Numbered from the stretch's first letter, positions 13,864 through 22,377 are shown. The stretch is 35,334 nt of DNA from Flavobacteriia bacterium (GCA_015999765.1 JAECQR010000014.1:1-35334), one strand, 5' to 3'. A program made the numbers and translations. The notes: generated by a model from the letters alone, not told the origin.

Positions 13864-14979
13864 AAACAAATCCGAGGCAATCCCATCGGCCATAAACCAG
13901 TGTTTTTCAGGAATTTTCAGGTGGCTGTTCTCTATGATTAAAAGGCCTTCTCCAAGTTTAAACTGAATTTCTTTCTGAAGATGTGCCAGAACTTCTTCAC
14001 TGAATGTTTCATTTAAGACATTCAGATCAACACCCCAAACCGTTCTGAGACCGATCATGAGCATTTCATTGAACTGATCGGCTTCCGATAAAATTTCGCT
14101 TTCGCTCGGCACCGTATTTTTTTCCAGAGCATTGATATACAGTTTATTGTTGGCGACATTCCAGCTTCTTTTGGTGCTGCCATTGTACGAATGGGCAGAA
14201 GGGCCGAGCCCCAGGTATTCATGGGATTTCCAGTAGGCGGAATTGTGCCGCGAATGAAAACCTGGTTTCCCAAAATTCGAAATTTCATAATGATCGAAAC
14301 CATGATCTTTCAGAAAATCCGACATATAATAAAATTCACGGTTCTGTTCGGCTTCTTTCGGTGCAGCAATTTTTTGCTGCTTAATCCACTGGTTAAGGGC
14401 TGTTTTCGGTTCCACGGTTAAAGCATATGACGAGACATGCGGAACCTCAAGTGCAATGGTTTTGTTGAGATTTTCTTTCCAGATCTCAAAATTCGAGGTC
14501 GGCGACCCGTAAATCAGGTCAATACTGATATTTTCGAATCCGAAATCCTGCGCCCGTTTGATGGAAGATTCCGCTTCACCGGCGTTGTGGGCACGGTTCA
14601 TCAGCATAAGATCTTCATTAAAAAAACTTTGGGTTCCGATCGACAGACGGTTGATTTCAGTAGTTGAAAGTTCCTTTAAAAATGACTGGTCCAGATCATC
14701 GGGATTCGCTTCCAGGGTAATTTCGATATCTTCATTAAAACTGAAATATTTCAGAACCTCATCAATGATTGATTTCAGTTCATCCACTTTCAGGATCGAA
14801 GGAGTACCGCCGCCAAAATAAAGGGATTTAAGATTTCTGTTCTGAAGTTCGTCTTTGCGCAGAAAAATCTCCTTTTTTATCGCAGCAATCATCTCTTCCT
14901 TAAAATTCAGGGAAGTGGAAAAATGAAAGTTGCAGTAACTGCATTTCTGCTTGCAGAACGGAATATGGAGGTAGATCAT
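13855..14979 (-). CDS. hemW: Radical SAM haem chaperone HemW (HemN-like)
   Basis: A 374-residue radical SAM protein with the family signature IPFCKQKCSYCNFHF, cluster ligands Cys9, Cys13 and Cys16, the GGGTPS motif, and IDLIYGSPTS in the barrel. HemW proteins resemble coproporphyrinogen III oxidase HemN but deliver haem. The CxxxCxxC motif lacks the extra fourth Cys of HemN (CxxxCxxCxC; here C-N-F), which supports HemW over HemN. It is co-directional with porP upstream and murI downstream but separated from both by arrays. The ATG at 14979 has a C-rich leader with no visible promoter box. Confidence 0.93.
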   Translation of the reverse strand: MIYLHIPFCKQKCSYCNFHFSTSLNFKEEMIAAIKKEIFLRKDELQNRNLKSLYFGGGTPSILKVDELKSIIDEVLKYFSFNEDIEITLEANPDDLDQSFLKELSTTEINRLSIGTQSFFNEDLMLMNRAHNAGEAESSIKRAQDFGFENISIDLIYGSPTSNFEIWKENLNKTIALEVPHVSSYALTVEPKTALNQWIKQQKIAAPKEAEQNREFYYMSDFLKDHGFDHYEISNFGKPGFHSRHNSAYWKSHEYLGLGPSAHSYNGSTKRSWNVANNKLYINALEKNTVPSESEILSEADQFNEMLMIGLRTVWGVDLNVLNETFSEEVLAHLQKEIQFKLGEGLLIIENSHLKIPEKHWFMADGIASDLFVV

Positions 14980-14984
14980 GTCTG

Positions 14985-15054
14985 TTGCGGGGTGATGGGT
15001 GCGGGATGTGGGGTGATTGAGTGATTGGGTGATTGGGTGATTGGGTGGCTGTTG
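14985..15054. repeat. G-rich array upstream of hemW
   Basis: GGGTGAT/GGGTGCG/GGATGTG heptamers grade into a clean octamer run (TGATTGGG three times). It starts about 6 bp from the hemW ATG. In the gene's direction it is a C-rich leader. Confidence 0.8.
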
Positions 15055-15105
15055 GTGAAAATTTTAAGTTTAGAACTTCAGATGTATTCTGTCATTTGCT
15101 GACAT

Positions 15106-15180
15106 CAAGCATCAAACTTCCAGCATCCAGCATCCAGCATCAGACATCAAACACCCAGCATCAGACATCCAGCATCCTAA
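15106..15180. repeat. C-rich heptamer array at the porP stop
   Basis: CATCAAG, CATCCAG, CATCAGA and CACCCAG units reach the TAG of the PorP/SprF gene (complement of 15177-15179). Confidence 0.8.
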
Positions 15181-16127
15181 TACCTGTACCCTCTCGTATT
15201 GATAAAGTTTTCGATATTATACCCCACACTCAGCATAAAACTGCTGCCGGCATACTGCTGTATATCTGAAAGTCCGAAATTATAACTTGCGCCAAAAAAG
15301 AAATTGTTTACGGTCGCTTTCAGGATAGGCGAAATTCCCAGATTCTGGCTTCCGAACTGGTTCTTTGAGGTTCTGAAACTGGCTCCGGCAGAAAACGAAT
15401 TTTCTTCGCCCAAAATGGTCGCCATTAAATTCATATCGGTGATTCTGGATGAATTGGTATTGAAATTCATCAGCACCGACGGAGATACATAAAACTGCTC
15501 GGTAAGGTAGTAATCATAGCCCGCGTTCAGGATAAATTTAGTTGGTTCGGGCTCAATGCCGTTAACGATAGGAATATCATTGGTCAGCGCAATATCATTT
15601 ACAGAAATCCCGGCAAAGAAATTCCGGAAAGTCACCGCCATCCCAAGATTCGCATAGACAAGGAAGAGACTGTTGGTATCTGAAGCCAGCGTGGGATCTC
15701 CCGGATCCTGAGGATTCAGTTTCCCGAGATCGATGTTCATATTATAGAAATTCACGTTCGTGCCAAAAGAGAACTGGCTTTTTCTTTCGCCATCGTCATC
15801 AATAGGAATAAAATAAGAAGCTCCGGCGCCGATTCCGTTCGAGGAAACCGGACCGTTCTGGTCACGAAAAAACGAAAGTCCCGCGCCCACACGGTCAAAA
15901 ATATTGGCGTGCAGCCCGATGGACTGTACATTGGGCGACTCTGCAAATTGTGAAAACTGTTTCTGATAATTTAAATTCAACACCACATCGTCGGTTTTGC
16001 CATAAAGCGCAGGATTAAAAAGGAAATCGCCTTCGAGCAGGTACTGCTGATAATAAGGGAGCGTTTCCTGGCTTTTGTACTGAACAAAAAACACTAAAAC
16101 GAAAAATAACGTATATATTTTTCTCAT
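15177..16127 (-). CDS. PorP/SprF family type IX secretion outer-membrane protein
   Basis: About 316 residues from the ATG at 16127 (MRKIYTLFFVLVFF signal peptide). The longer frame to 16154 adds nine residues and would overlap a -7 box. Typical PorP/SprF features are YYQQYLLEGDFLFNPALYG after the signal, then repeating strands such as GAGLSFFRDQNGPVSSNG and FNLGLSDIQQYAGSS-like segments ending in an aromatic strand. SprF-type proteins sit in the outer membrane, usually beside SprE- or adhesin-type partners, and assist export or anchoring of specific T9SS substrates. No large adhesin is adjacent, so the substrate is not evident. Confidence 0.88.
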   Translation of the reverse strand: MRKIYTLFFVLVFFVQYKSQETLPYYQQYLLEGDFLFNPALYGKTDDVVLNLNYQKQFSQFAESPNVQSIGLHANIFDRVGAGLSFFRDQNGPVSSNGIGAGASYFIPIDDDGERKSQFSFGTNVNFYNMNIDLGKLNPQDPGDPTLASDTNSLFLVYANLGMAVTFRNFFAGISVNDIALTNDIPIVNGIEPEPTKFILNAGYDYYLTEQFYVSPSVLMNFNTNSSRITDMNLMATILGEENSFSAGASFRTSKNQFGSQNLGISPILKATVNNFFFGASYNFGLSDIQQYAGSSFMLSVGYNIENFINTRGYRY

Positions 16128-16150
16128 AATTAAAGATGGGTGAATTTTTA

Positions 16151-16159
16151 ACAAATATA
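16151..16159 (-). promoter_or_regulatory. Putative -7 box for the porP/sprF gene
   Basis: TATATTTGT on the minus strand matches TAnnTTTG about 23 bp upstream of the ATG at 16127, supporting that start. Confidence 0.5.
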
Positions 16160-16176
16160 AAAAACTTTTCGGGTTA

Positions 16177-17244
16177 TTAATGTTCCAGATAATTTCTCCA
16201 CTTTTTCACGGCTTCATCCATATCTGCGGGCATAGGACTTTCGAAGTACATTTCCTTTTTAGTGGTTGGATGTATAAAACCTAAGGTGTGGGCATGCAGG
16301 GCATGTCGCGGAAGAACCTCGAATACATTTTTTACAAACTGTCTGTATTTGGGGAGGTTTACTCCTTTCAGGATGACATTCCCTTCATACCTTTCGTCAT
16401 TAAAGAGCGTATGACCGATGTGTTTAAAATGCGCTCTGATCTGGTGGGTTCTGCCTGTCTCCAGTTTGCATTCCACCCAGGTGATGTATTTAAACCTTTC
16501 AATCACCTTGTAGTGGGTGACCGCATGTTTTCCGAAACTGCCGTCAGGGAAAACAGCCATCTGCATCCTGTTTTTCAGGTGTCTACCGATATTTCCGGTA
16601 ATGGTCCCTTCGTCTTCAGGCATATTGCCCCAGACAAAAGCCCAGTACAATCTTTTGGTGGTTCGGTCAAAAAACTGTTTGGCAAGGAAACTCAGTGCAT
16701 ATTCGGTTTTGGCAATAACCAAAAGTCCCGATGTATCTTTGTCGATCCTGTGCACAAGTCCTACCCTGTCGAGATCAGATTTCTGTCCGTTTTTTTCAAA
16801 ATGAAATGCTAGCGCATTAACCAGTGTTCCGGTATAATTGCCGTGACCGGGATGCACAACCATGCCGGGATCTTTGTCTACAACCACAAGATCATCATCT
16901 TCATACACGATGTTTACAGGAATATCCTGAGGAATGATGATATTTTCTCGTGGCGGATGAGCCAGAAGCACTGATATTTCGTCACCGGGTTTTACACGGT
17001 AATTCTGCTTTACCGGTGTACCGTTCACGACTACATTTCCGGCGCGACAGGTTTGAGAAATCTTGTTCCGGGAAGAATTCTGCCGGAAAATGAACAGAAA
17101 CTTATCAATGCGGAGCGGCTCCTGATTCCTGTCCACTTTAATATTCAGGTGCTCGTACAGGCCTGCCGACTCGGCATCATCAGTTTCGCCGGATTCCTGG
17201 CCGGGTAAATCTTCTTCTAAAAAATCGTCGTTTTCGTCGGACAT
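16177..17244 (-). CDS. RluD/RluA-family 23S rRNA pseudouridine synthase
   Basis: A 355-residue enzyme isomerising specific uridines in large-subunit rRNA. The first ~40 residues are acidic and low-complexity. An S4 RNA-binding domain follows (about 43-105; RIDKFLFIFRQNSSRNKISQ), then the pseudouridine synthase core with the catalytic aspartate Asp168 in HRIDKDTSGLLV, and RTHQIRAHFKHIGHTLFND. The family fits RluD best, but target sites cannot be assigned from sequence alone. A hairpin with a T-tract separates it from the PASTA gene upstream, so read-through from that gene is probably limited. Confidence 0.92.
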   Translation of the reverse strand: MSDENDDFLEEDLPGQESGETDDAESAGLYEHLNIKVDRNQEPLRIDKFLFIFRQNSSRNKISQTCRAGNVVVNGTPVKQNYRVKPGDEISVLLAHPPRENIIIPQDIPVNIVYEDDDLVVVDKDPGMVVHPGHGNYTGTLVNALAFHFEKNGQKSDLDRVGLVHRIDKDTSGLLVIAKTEYALSFLAKQFFDRTTKRLYWAFVWGNMPEDEGTITGNIGRHLKNRMQMAVFPDGSFGKHAVTHYKVIERFKYITWVECKLETGRTHQIRAHFKHIGHTLFNDERYEGNVILKGVNLPKYRQFVKNVFEVLPRHALHAHTLGFIHPTTKKEMYFESPMPADMDEAVKKWRNYLEH

Positions 17245-17250
17245 AGGATT

Positions 17251-17281
17251 AAAAAAAGCTTCAACTTACCGCTGAAGCTTT
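17251..17281 (-). terminator. Intrinsic terminator of the PASTA gene
   Basis: On the minus strand AAAGCTTCA and TGAAGCTTT arms (17273-17281 and 17255-17263) enclose a 9-nt loop and are followed by a T-run. It sits between the PASTA gene stop and the rluD-type start. Confidence 0.75.
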
Positions 17282-17301
17282 ATCATTTTATGGATTATGG
17301 A

Positions 17302-18372
17302 TTACTCTACAATTACTTTTTTTGCTTTCGGCTTTTCAGCTGGCTTTACCGGAGTGGTGGATGTTCCGGTTTTCGGTTTCGGATCTGCAGAAGTCTTCGG
17401 TGTTTCCGTTTTTGGAGTTTCCGTTTTTGGAGTTTCCGTCTTCGGTGTTTCTGCTTTAGGCGTTTCACTCCTTGGCAACTCCTGTCTAGCTTCAGCAGGT
17501 CTTGGATCAGGTTCACGGTAAACCGGGGGATCCGGATAGGTTGACAGCGGTTCTACTTCCTGAAGTTTGATTCTGTATATCGCGTTAAGTTCAGAAATCT
17601 TGCCTCCCATTTCAGCAGGAGTTTTCTTGCTCGCCCAAATATCGATCTGCATTCCCTGGTCACGGACATCAAACGGAGCCGGATCCTGATAATATACAAT
17701 ATCAGATTCGTCCTGCCTGCCGTCTTCACTCTCCACAAGACCTACCTCAAAAAGATTCTGCTTAATGATCGCTTTGGCTTCCTGAACGGTTAAGCCTATT
17801 AAATTGGGAACGGTAATATTTCGTTTTGGTCCTGCCCCGATCACGATATCAATGGTGGAAAAACGCGGAAGCAAAGATCCCGGTTTCAGGGATGTTCCGT
17901 TGTACAGCATTCTGAGTACCGCATCGCGCTGAATACTTGGTTCGTAAATAGTGTCACCCACCTTTAATCCGACCTGCTCCAACTGTCGGAATGCCAAACC
18001 TTTATATCGGTCTAAAACATCTGGGACGGAAACCTGTGCATAAGTTCTCGGGTTAACTTTCAACATAATCGTTCTGCCATCCTTTACACGGGAACCCGCT
18101 GAAGGATAAATCTGCAGCACCTGAAAAGGGCGGAATTTGGGATCGTATTTAAAACTGTCAACCTCATAATCGAGTCCGGAATCATCGAGGATTTTGATGG
18201 CATCGTGAACCGACCTGTTCATCACATTCGGTACCGCGATCTCCTTGCCGTGATTGGTATGCAGCTCAAGCCACCGGAATGTTAACCAAACCAATCCCGT
18301 GAAAACTACAGCCGCCAAAATGATATTAACCAGGACTTTCCAGTGGAAAAGCGATTTAAGCATATTTCTCAA
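17302..18372 (-). CDS. Membrane-anchored PASTA-domain protein
   Basis: A 356-residue protein with an N-terminal cytoplasmic stub, one membrane segment (about 13-35, VLVNIILAAVVFTGLVWL) and three PASTA domains (roughly 45-110, 112-185 and 187-255; IAVPNVMNRSVHDAIKIL, VSVPDVLDRYKGLAFRQL, ITVPNLIGLTVQEAKAII). The tail is a low-complexity run of ETPKT pentapeptides (15-bp tandem DNA repeat near 17400-17455) ending in a basic KPKAKKV stretch. PASTA modules bind peptidoglycan or muropeptides, but there is no kinase domain here. This is the stand-alone Bacteroidota form. A cell-wall role is likely but unproven. Confidence 0.9.
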   Translation of the reverse strand: MRNMLKSLFHWKVLVNIILAAVVFTGLVWLTFRWLELHTNHGKEIAVPNVMNRSVHDAIKILDDSGLDYEVDSFKYDPKFRPFQVLQIYPSAGSRVKDGRTIMLKVNPRTYAQVSVPDVLDRYKGLAFRQLEQVGLKVGDTIYEPSIQRDAVLRMLYNGTSLKPGSLLPRFSTIDIVIGAGPKRNITVPNLIGLTVQEAKAIIKQNLFEVGLVESEDGRQDESDIVYYQDPAPFDVRDQGMQIDIWASKKTPAEMGGKISELNAIYRIKLQEVEPLSTYPDPPVYREPDPRPAEARQELPRSETPKAETPKTETPKTETPKTETPKTSADPKPKTGTSTTPVKPAEKPKAKKVIVE

Positions 18373-18387
18373 ACTTTAAATAGATGT

Positions 18388-18396
18388 GCAAATATA
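18388..18396 (-). promoter_or_regulatory. Putative -7 box for the PASTA gene
   Basis: TATATTTGC on the minus strand matches TAnnTTTG, 15 bp upstream of the ATG at 18372, and is divergent from the yicC promoter. Confidence 0.5.
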
Positions 18397-18441
18397 TAAA
18401 ATAATCTTTTCGGATAGAGTCGAAACTTATTGCCCCTATTT

Positions 18442-18476
18442 TTGATGCTCAGGAGTCTGGAAATATTTATCTTTGT
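18442..18476 (+). promoter_or_regulatory. Putative promoter of the yicC-gmk unit
   Basis: TTG at 18442-18444 and TATCTTTGT at 18468-18476, separated by 23 bp, fit the Bacteroidota -33/-7 arrangement at the long end of its spacing range. The yicC ATG follows 16 bp later. Confidence 0.5.
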
Positions 18477-18492
18477 CTGCTAAAGCAAATCC

Positions 18493-19350
18493 ATGATTCT
18501 ATCCATGACAGGCTTCGGAAGAAGCGAAGGCGTTTTCGAAGGAAAAAAAATAACCGTAGATATTAAATCCCTCAACAGCAAATCTTTTGACCTGAATATT
18601 AAGATGCCCGTGCGGTATAAAGAGAAGGAATTCGAAATGCGCAAAGTGCTCAACGACAGCATTCTTCGCGGAAAGGTTGACTGCTACATCAATCTTGAGT
18701 CTCTGGATGATTCGGGAGATGTGAATATCAACCACGATTTGGTGAAAGCTTATATTGAAGATCTAAAGAAAATCTCCAGCGACGGACCGGATTTCGAATA
18801 CCTGAAAATGGCCATCAGAATGCCCGACGCAATCTCTACCCGTCCCGATGAACTGAATGAAAATGAATGGATTTTCCTGAACGGCCTTTTAAAGGAAGCA
18901 GTTACGAAATTCAACAGTTTCAGAAAAACTGAAGGCAGCAATCTTCATGAAGAACTCAAGCGCAACATCCACAATATTGAAAGTTATCTTTCACAGGTGA
19001 CCCCTTACGAAAGCGTGAGGCTGGAAACGATTAAGGAAAAATACCGCAGCACGCTGAATGAATTCGATAATATTGACGAAACCCGCTTCTATCAGGAAAT
19101 GGCCTATTTTACCGAAAAACTGGATATTGCTGAAGAAAAGGTGAGACTCACCCAGCACTTAAAATATTACACCGAAGTGATGGAAAATGAAGATTTCAAC
19201 GGCAAGAAACTTGGTTTTATTTCTCAGGAAATAGGCCGCGAAATCAACACATTAGGTTCGAAAGCCAACCACGCGGAAATTCAGAAACTCGTGGTGATGA
19301 TGAAAGATGATCTGGAAAAAATCAAGGAGCAGACGCTGAATGTTTTGTAA
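18493..19350 (+). CDS. YicC/YloC family endoribonuclease
   Basis: A 285-residue protein with the conserved N-terminus MTGFGRSEGVFEGKKI and the C-terminal DUF1732 region (NFNGKKLGFISQEIGREINT, then GSKANHAEIQ). E. coli YicC is an RNase acting on small RNAs, and the fold is conserved across bacteria. It is directly upstream of gmk, a pairing seen in many phyla, with a 44-bp gap, so co-transcription is likely. Confidence 0.93.
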   Translation: MILSMTGFGRSEGVFEGKKITVDIKSLNSKSFDLNIKMPVRYKEKEFEMRKVLNDSILRGKVDCYINLESLDDSGDVNINHDLVKAYIEDLKKISSDGPDFEYLKMAIRMPDAISTRPDELNENEWIFLNGLLKEAVTKFNSFRKTEGSNLHEELKRNIHNIESYLSQVTPYESVRLETIKEKYRSTLNEFDNIDETRFYQEMAYFTEKLDIAEEKVRLTQHLKYYTEVMENEDFNGKKLGFISQEIGREINTLGSKANHAEIQKLVVMMKDDLEKIKEQTLNVL

Positions 19351-19394
19351 AAAGAGCCAGCCAAAAGCAGGAAGCCATTAACCATTAGCTAAAT

Positions 19395-19958
19395 ATGAAC
19401 AAAGTCATCATCTTCTCCGCACCTTCCGGAAGCGGAAAAACCACTTTAGTCCGCCACTGTCTGGAGGTATTTTCGGAACTGGAATTTTCTGTTTCCTGTA
19501 CTACAAGAAATCCACGTGGCAACGAACAGAACGGGATTGATTATCATTTCATTTCTCCGGACGAATTCCGGCAGAAGATTTCTGAGAATGCTTTTGTAGA
19601 ATTTGAAGAAGTGTATACCGATAAATATTACGGAACCCTGAAATCGGAAGTCGAAAGAATCTGGAACACCGGAAAAACCGTAATTTTCGATGTAGATGTA
19701 AAAGGTGGAGTTTCCCTGAAAAAATACTTCGGAGATCAGGCGCTTTCAATTTTTATTATGCCTCCTTCGATTGAAGAACTAGAACGCAGACTGGTTTCCC
19801 GAGCAACAGACGACGCCGAAACCATCAGAACAAGAGTGGAAAAAGCGTCCGATGAAATGACCTTTAAAGATCAGTTCGATAAAATTGTGGTGAATAATGA
19901 TCTGGACGAGGCGAAAAGTTCTGTTGAACAACTTCTGAAAAACTTTCTGAGCGCATGA
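19395..19958 (+). CDS. gmk: Guanylate kinase
   Basis: A 187-residue enzyme phosphorylating GMP to GDP. P-loop APSGSGKTT (9-17), GMP-binding SCTTRNPRGNEQNGIDYHFIS, and IFDVDVKGG in the core. Length is normal for the family. It follows yicC, and its TGA overlaps the ATG of the next gene (ATGA), indicating translational coupling. Confidence 0.97.
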   Translation: MNKVIIFSAPSGSGKTTLVRHCLEVFSELEFSVSCTTRNPRGNEQNGIDYHFISPDEFRQKISENAFVEFEEVYTDKYYGTLKSEVERIWNTGKTVIFDVDVKGGVSLKKYFGDQALSIFIMPPSIEELERRLVSRATDDAETIRTRVEKASDEMTFKDQFDKIVVNNDLDEAKSSVEQLLKNFLSA

Positions 19959-20689
19959 AAATTGCCATTATCGGTTGTGGCTGGGTAGGAAAAAAACTGG
20001 CGGAATATCTCACCGGTAAAGGCCATCACGTCATCGCAACCACCACCTCTCCGGACAAAATACAGGAGCTGAAAACGGTAGCGGCAGAAGTACATCTTCT
20101 GGATTTCAGCAAAGATTCAGGATCTCAATTTTTAAATGATGCGGAGGTAGCCATTTTCAGCATGCCGATTTCGCGCATCAGTTGGTTTAAAGGATTCGAG
20201 GAAATGCAAAACTCCTTTCCTAAGACCATTCTGTTCAGTTCCACAGGAATTTATCCTCAGGAAAACAGAATTTTCACTGAAAAAGACACCATGAATCTAA
20301 GGCCGGATATCGCAGCGGCAGAAAAAATAGTCAGAAATAAATATCCTCAAACCAATATTCTCCGTTTCGGCGGCCTGATGGGCGGTGAGAGGTCCCTGCA
20401 GAATTTCTTCAGAAACAAAGAAATCCGCAATCCTGAAAAACGCGTCAATTATATTCATTACGAAGATATTTTAGCGATCGTGGAACTGCTGATCAACTCA
20501 GATAAAGCTTCCGGAATTTACAATATTGTTGCTCCGGAACATCCCTCAATGGGAGAAGTTTTAAATAAAGAAGAGGTTAATAATGGGGACTCACATGATT
20601 CCGCGCAAAGGATCATTTCCTCGGAACTTTTAATTCAGGAATTTAATTATACTTTTCTTCATCCTGATCCCAAATTTTTTAATCCGTAA
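19955..20689 (+). CDS. NAD(P)-binding epimerase/reductase-like protein (YeeZ-type atypical SDR)
   Basis: A 244-residue Rossmann-fold protein starting with KIAIIGCGWVGKKLAEYL, where GCGWVG fills the dinucleotide loop. The SSTGIY segment matches the SDR active-site region, but no classical YxxxK pair is obvious, as in YeeZ-like atypical SDRs. The substrate is unknown. It overlaps gmk by 4 nt and is probably in the same operon. The link to nucleotide metabolism is positional only. Confidence 0.82.
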   Translation: MKIAIIGCGWVGKKLAEYLTGKGHHVIATTTSPDKIQELKTVAAEVHLLDFSKDSGSQFLNDAEVAIFSMPISRISWFKGFEEMQNSFPKTILFSSTGIYPQENRIFTEKDTMNLRPDIAAAEKIVRNKYPQTNILRFGGLMGGERSLQNFFRNKEIRNPEKRVNYIHYEDILAIVELLINSDKASGIYNIVAPEHPSMGEVLNKEEVNNGDSHDSAQRIISSELLIQEFNYTFLHPDPKFFNP

Positions 20690-20734
20690 ATACTGAAAAA
20701 GGCGGCTAAAATCAATATTCTTTAATTTATTTTC

Positions 20735-21301
20735 ATGATCAGTATTTCCGACGAAACATTTACCAAAAAAGATTTCACTAAAACACCTCTGGAAAGCGGT
20801 GAATACGACAACTGCGTTTTCAGCAGCTGCATTTTTTATGAAAGCCGGCTTACCGAAATTTCCTTTATAAACTGCGTGTTCAACGACTGCGATCTGAGTT
20901 TGGTCAAAATTGAAAACACCGCATTTCGGGAAGTTGAGTTTAACAGCTGTAAAATGGTCGGCGTTGATTTTGAGCATGCCAACGGTTTCGGTCTGCGTTT
21001 CAGTTTTAAAAACTCCAACCTTTCCCATGCAGTTTTCTTTCAGAAAGATCTCAGAAAAACAGTTTTCGAACACTGTATTCTGCATGAAACCGATTTTACC
21101 CAGGCAAATTTGCCGGAAAGCAAATTCAACTATTCAGATCTTTCGGGAAGTATTTTTGACAGGACTCATCTTGAAAAAGCAGACTTTAGGGAAGCTTTGA
21201 ATTTCAGCATTATTCCGGAAAACAATTTCCTGAAAAAAGCCAGATTTTCCCAACACAATCTTGCAGGATTACTGATGCATTCAGGAATTGAGATTTCCTG
21301 A
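20735..21301 (+). CDS. Pentapeptide-repeat protein, McbG/Qnr-like
   Basis: A 188-residue protein made almost entirely of pentapeptide repeats with Phe or Leu at the centre (CVFSSCIFYES, CVFNDCDLS, FSFKNSNLSHAVF, TDFTQANLPESKF, SDLSGSIFDRTHLEKADF). It folds predictably as a right-handed quadrilateral helix. Length and C-terminus (SIIPENNFLKKARF then LAGLLMHSGIEIS) resemble McbG and Qnr, whose ends read as a short helix followed by LLxxxGI. Those proteins protect DNA gyrase from toxins or quinolones, so gyrase binding is a testable inference here. Many chromosomal relatives have no known role. The gene follows the reductase by 45 bp. Confidence 0.85.
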   Translation: MISISDETFTKKDFTKTPLESGEYDNCVFSSCIFYESRLTEISFINCVFNDCDLSLVKIENTAFREVEFNSCKMVGVDFEHANGFGLRFSFKNSNLSHAVFFQKDLRKTVFEHCILHETDFTQANLPESKFNYSDLSGSIFDRTHLEKADFREALNFSIIPENNFLKKARFSQHNLAGLLMHSGIEIS

Positions 21302-21352
21302 GAAAATTAGCTGAAAAATCACTAATTTTAACCCTTACTTAAATTCACAGAA

Positions 21353-22372
21353 ATGAGTACAGAAACATTAGATAAAGCAAAATCAAATCTTCCGGTAAGG
21401 GGATTTTTAAAAATAGACGATCTTTTTATTCCTCAGGGCGAAGAATTGGTGAAAGCCATTCTGGAACTGAAGAAACAAAAAAATGCCGTGATTCTGGCTC
21501 ACTATTATCAGCCGCCTGCGATTCAGGATATCGCTGATTTCCTTGGAGATTCCCTTCAGTTGGCGAGACAGGCAAAAGATACCGATGCAGACATGATCGC
21601 GTTTTGCGGCGTCCATTTTATGGCTGAAGCAGCGAAGATTCTTAATCCGACTAAAAAAGTAGTTCTTCCGGATACACAGGCGGGCTGTTCGCTTGCAGAC
21701 GGCTGCAGCGGAGAAGGTTTGCGCGCCATGCGTGCTAAACATCCCAATGCTCTAATCGCCACTTACATCAACTGTAACGCTGAAACCAAGGCAGAATCTG
21801 ATATTATCGTGACGAGCTCCAACGCCGAAACCATCATTAAATCTTTACCGGAAGACCGGCCGATCATTTTCGCCCCGGATAAAAACCTCGGCGCCTATCT
21901 CGCGAAGAAAACCGGACGCGATATGATTCTTTGGGACGGAAGCTGTATTGTTCACGAAGCATTTTCCATGGAAAGAATAGCAAAACAGTTGGCCGAAAAT
22001 CCCGATTCAAAACTGATTGCGCATCCTGAAAGTGAATCGGCTGTTCTGGATCTGGCGCATTTCATCGGCTCCACTTCTGCGTTGTTAAATTATGTCGAAA
22101 AAGACGATTGCCAGAAATTCATCGTTGCAACTGAAGAAGGAATTCTGCACGAAATGAGAAAACGTGCTCCGCATAAAGAATTGATACCGGCCCTGGTTTT
22201 TGATGAAAGCTGCAACTGTTCCGAATGTTTTTATATGAAGAGAAACACGATGGAAAAACTTTATCTCTGCATGAAATACGAACTTCCGGAGATTTTAATT
22301 GATGAAGAACTCCGTTTAAAAGCTTTAAAACCTATTGAAGCGATGCTGGAACTGAGTAAAACGATAAAATAA
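21353..22372 (+). CDS. nadA: Quinolinate synthase A
   Basis: A 339-residue [4Fe-4S] enzyme condensing iminoaspartate and dihydroxyacetone phosphate to quinolinate in NAD synthesis. By comparison with the family, the cluster ligands are Cys85 (FCGVHFMAE), Cys197 (GSCIVHEAF) and Cys291 (ECFYMKRNTME). The AHYYQPPAIQDIADFLGDS segment (49-67) is characteristic. nadB is not adjacent in this window. A 16-bp perfect inverted repeat follows the stop. Confidence 0.97.
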   Translation: MSTETLDKAKSNLPVRGFLKIDDLFIPQGEELVKAILELKKQKNAVILAHYYQPPAIQDIADFLGDSLQLARQAKDTDADMIAFCGVHFMAEAAKILNPTKKVVLPDTQAGCSLADGCSGEGLRAMRAKHPNALIATYINCNAETKAESDIIVTSSNAETIIKSLPEDRPIIFAPDKNLGAYLAKKTGRDMILWDGSCIVHEAFSMERIAKQLAENPDSKLIAHPESESAVLDLAHFIGSTSALLNYVEKDDCQKFIVATEEGILHEMRKRAPHKELIPALVFDESCNCSECFYMKRNTMEKLYLCMKYELPEILIDEELRLKALKPIEAMLELSKTIK

Positions 22373-22377
22373 TCTCA

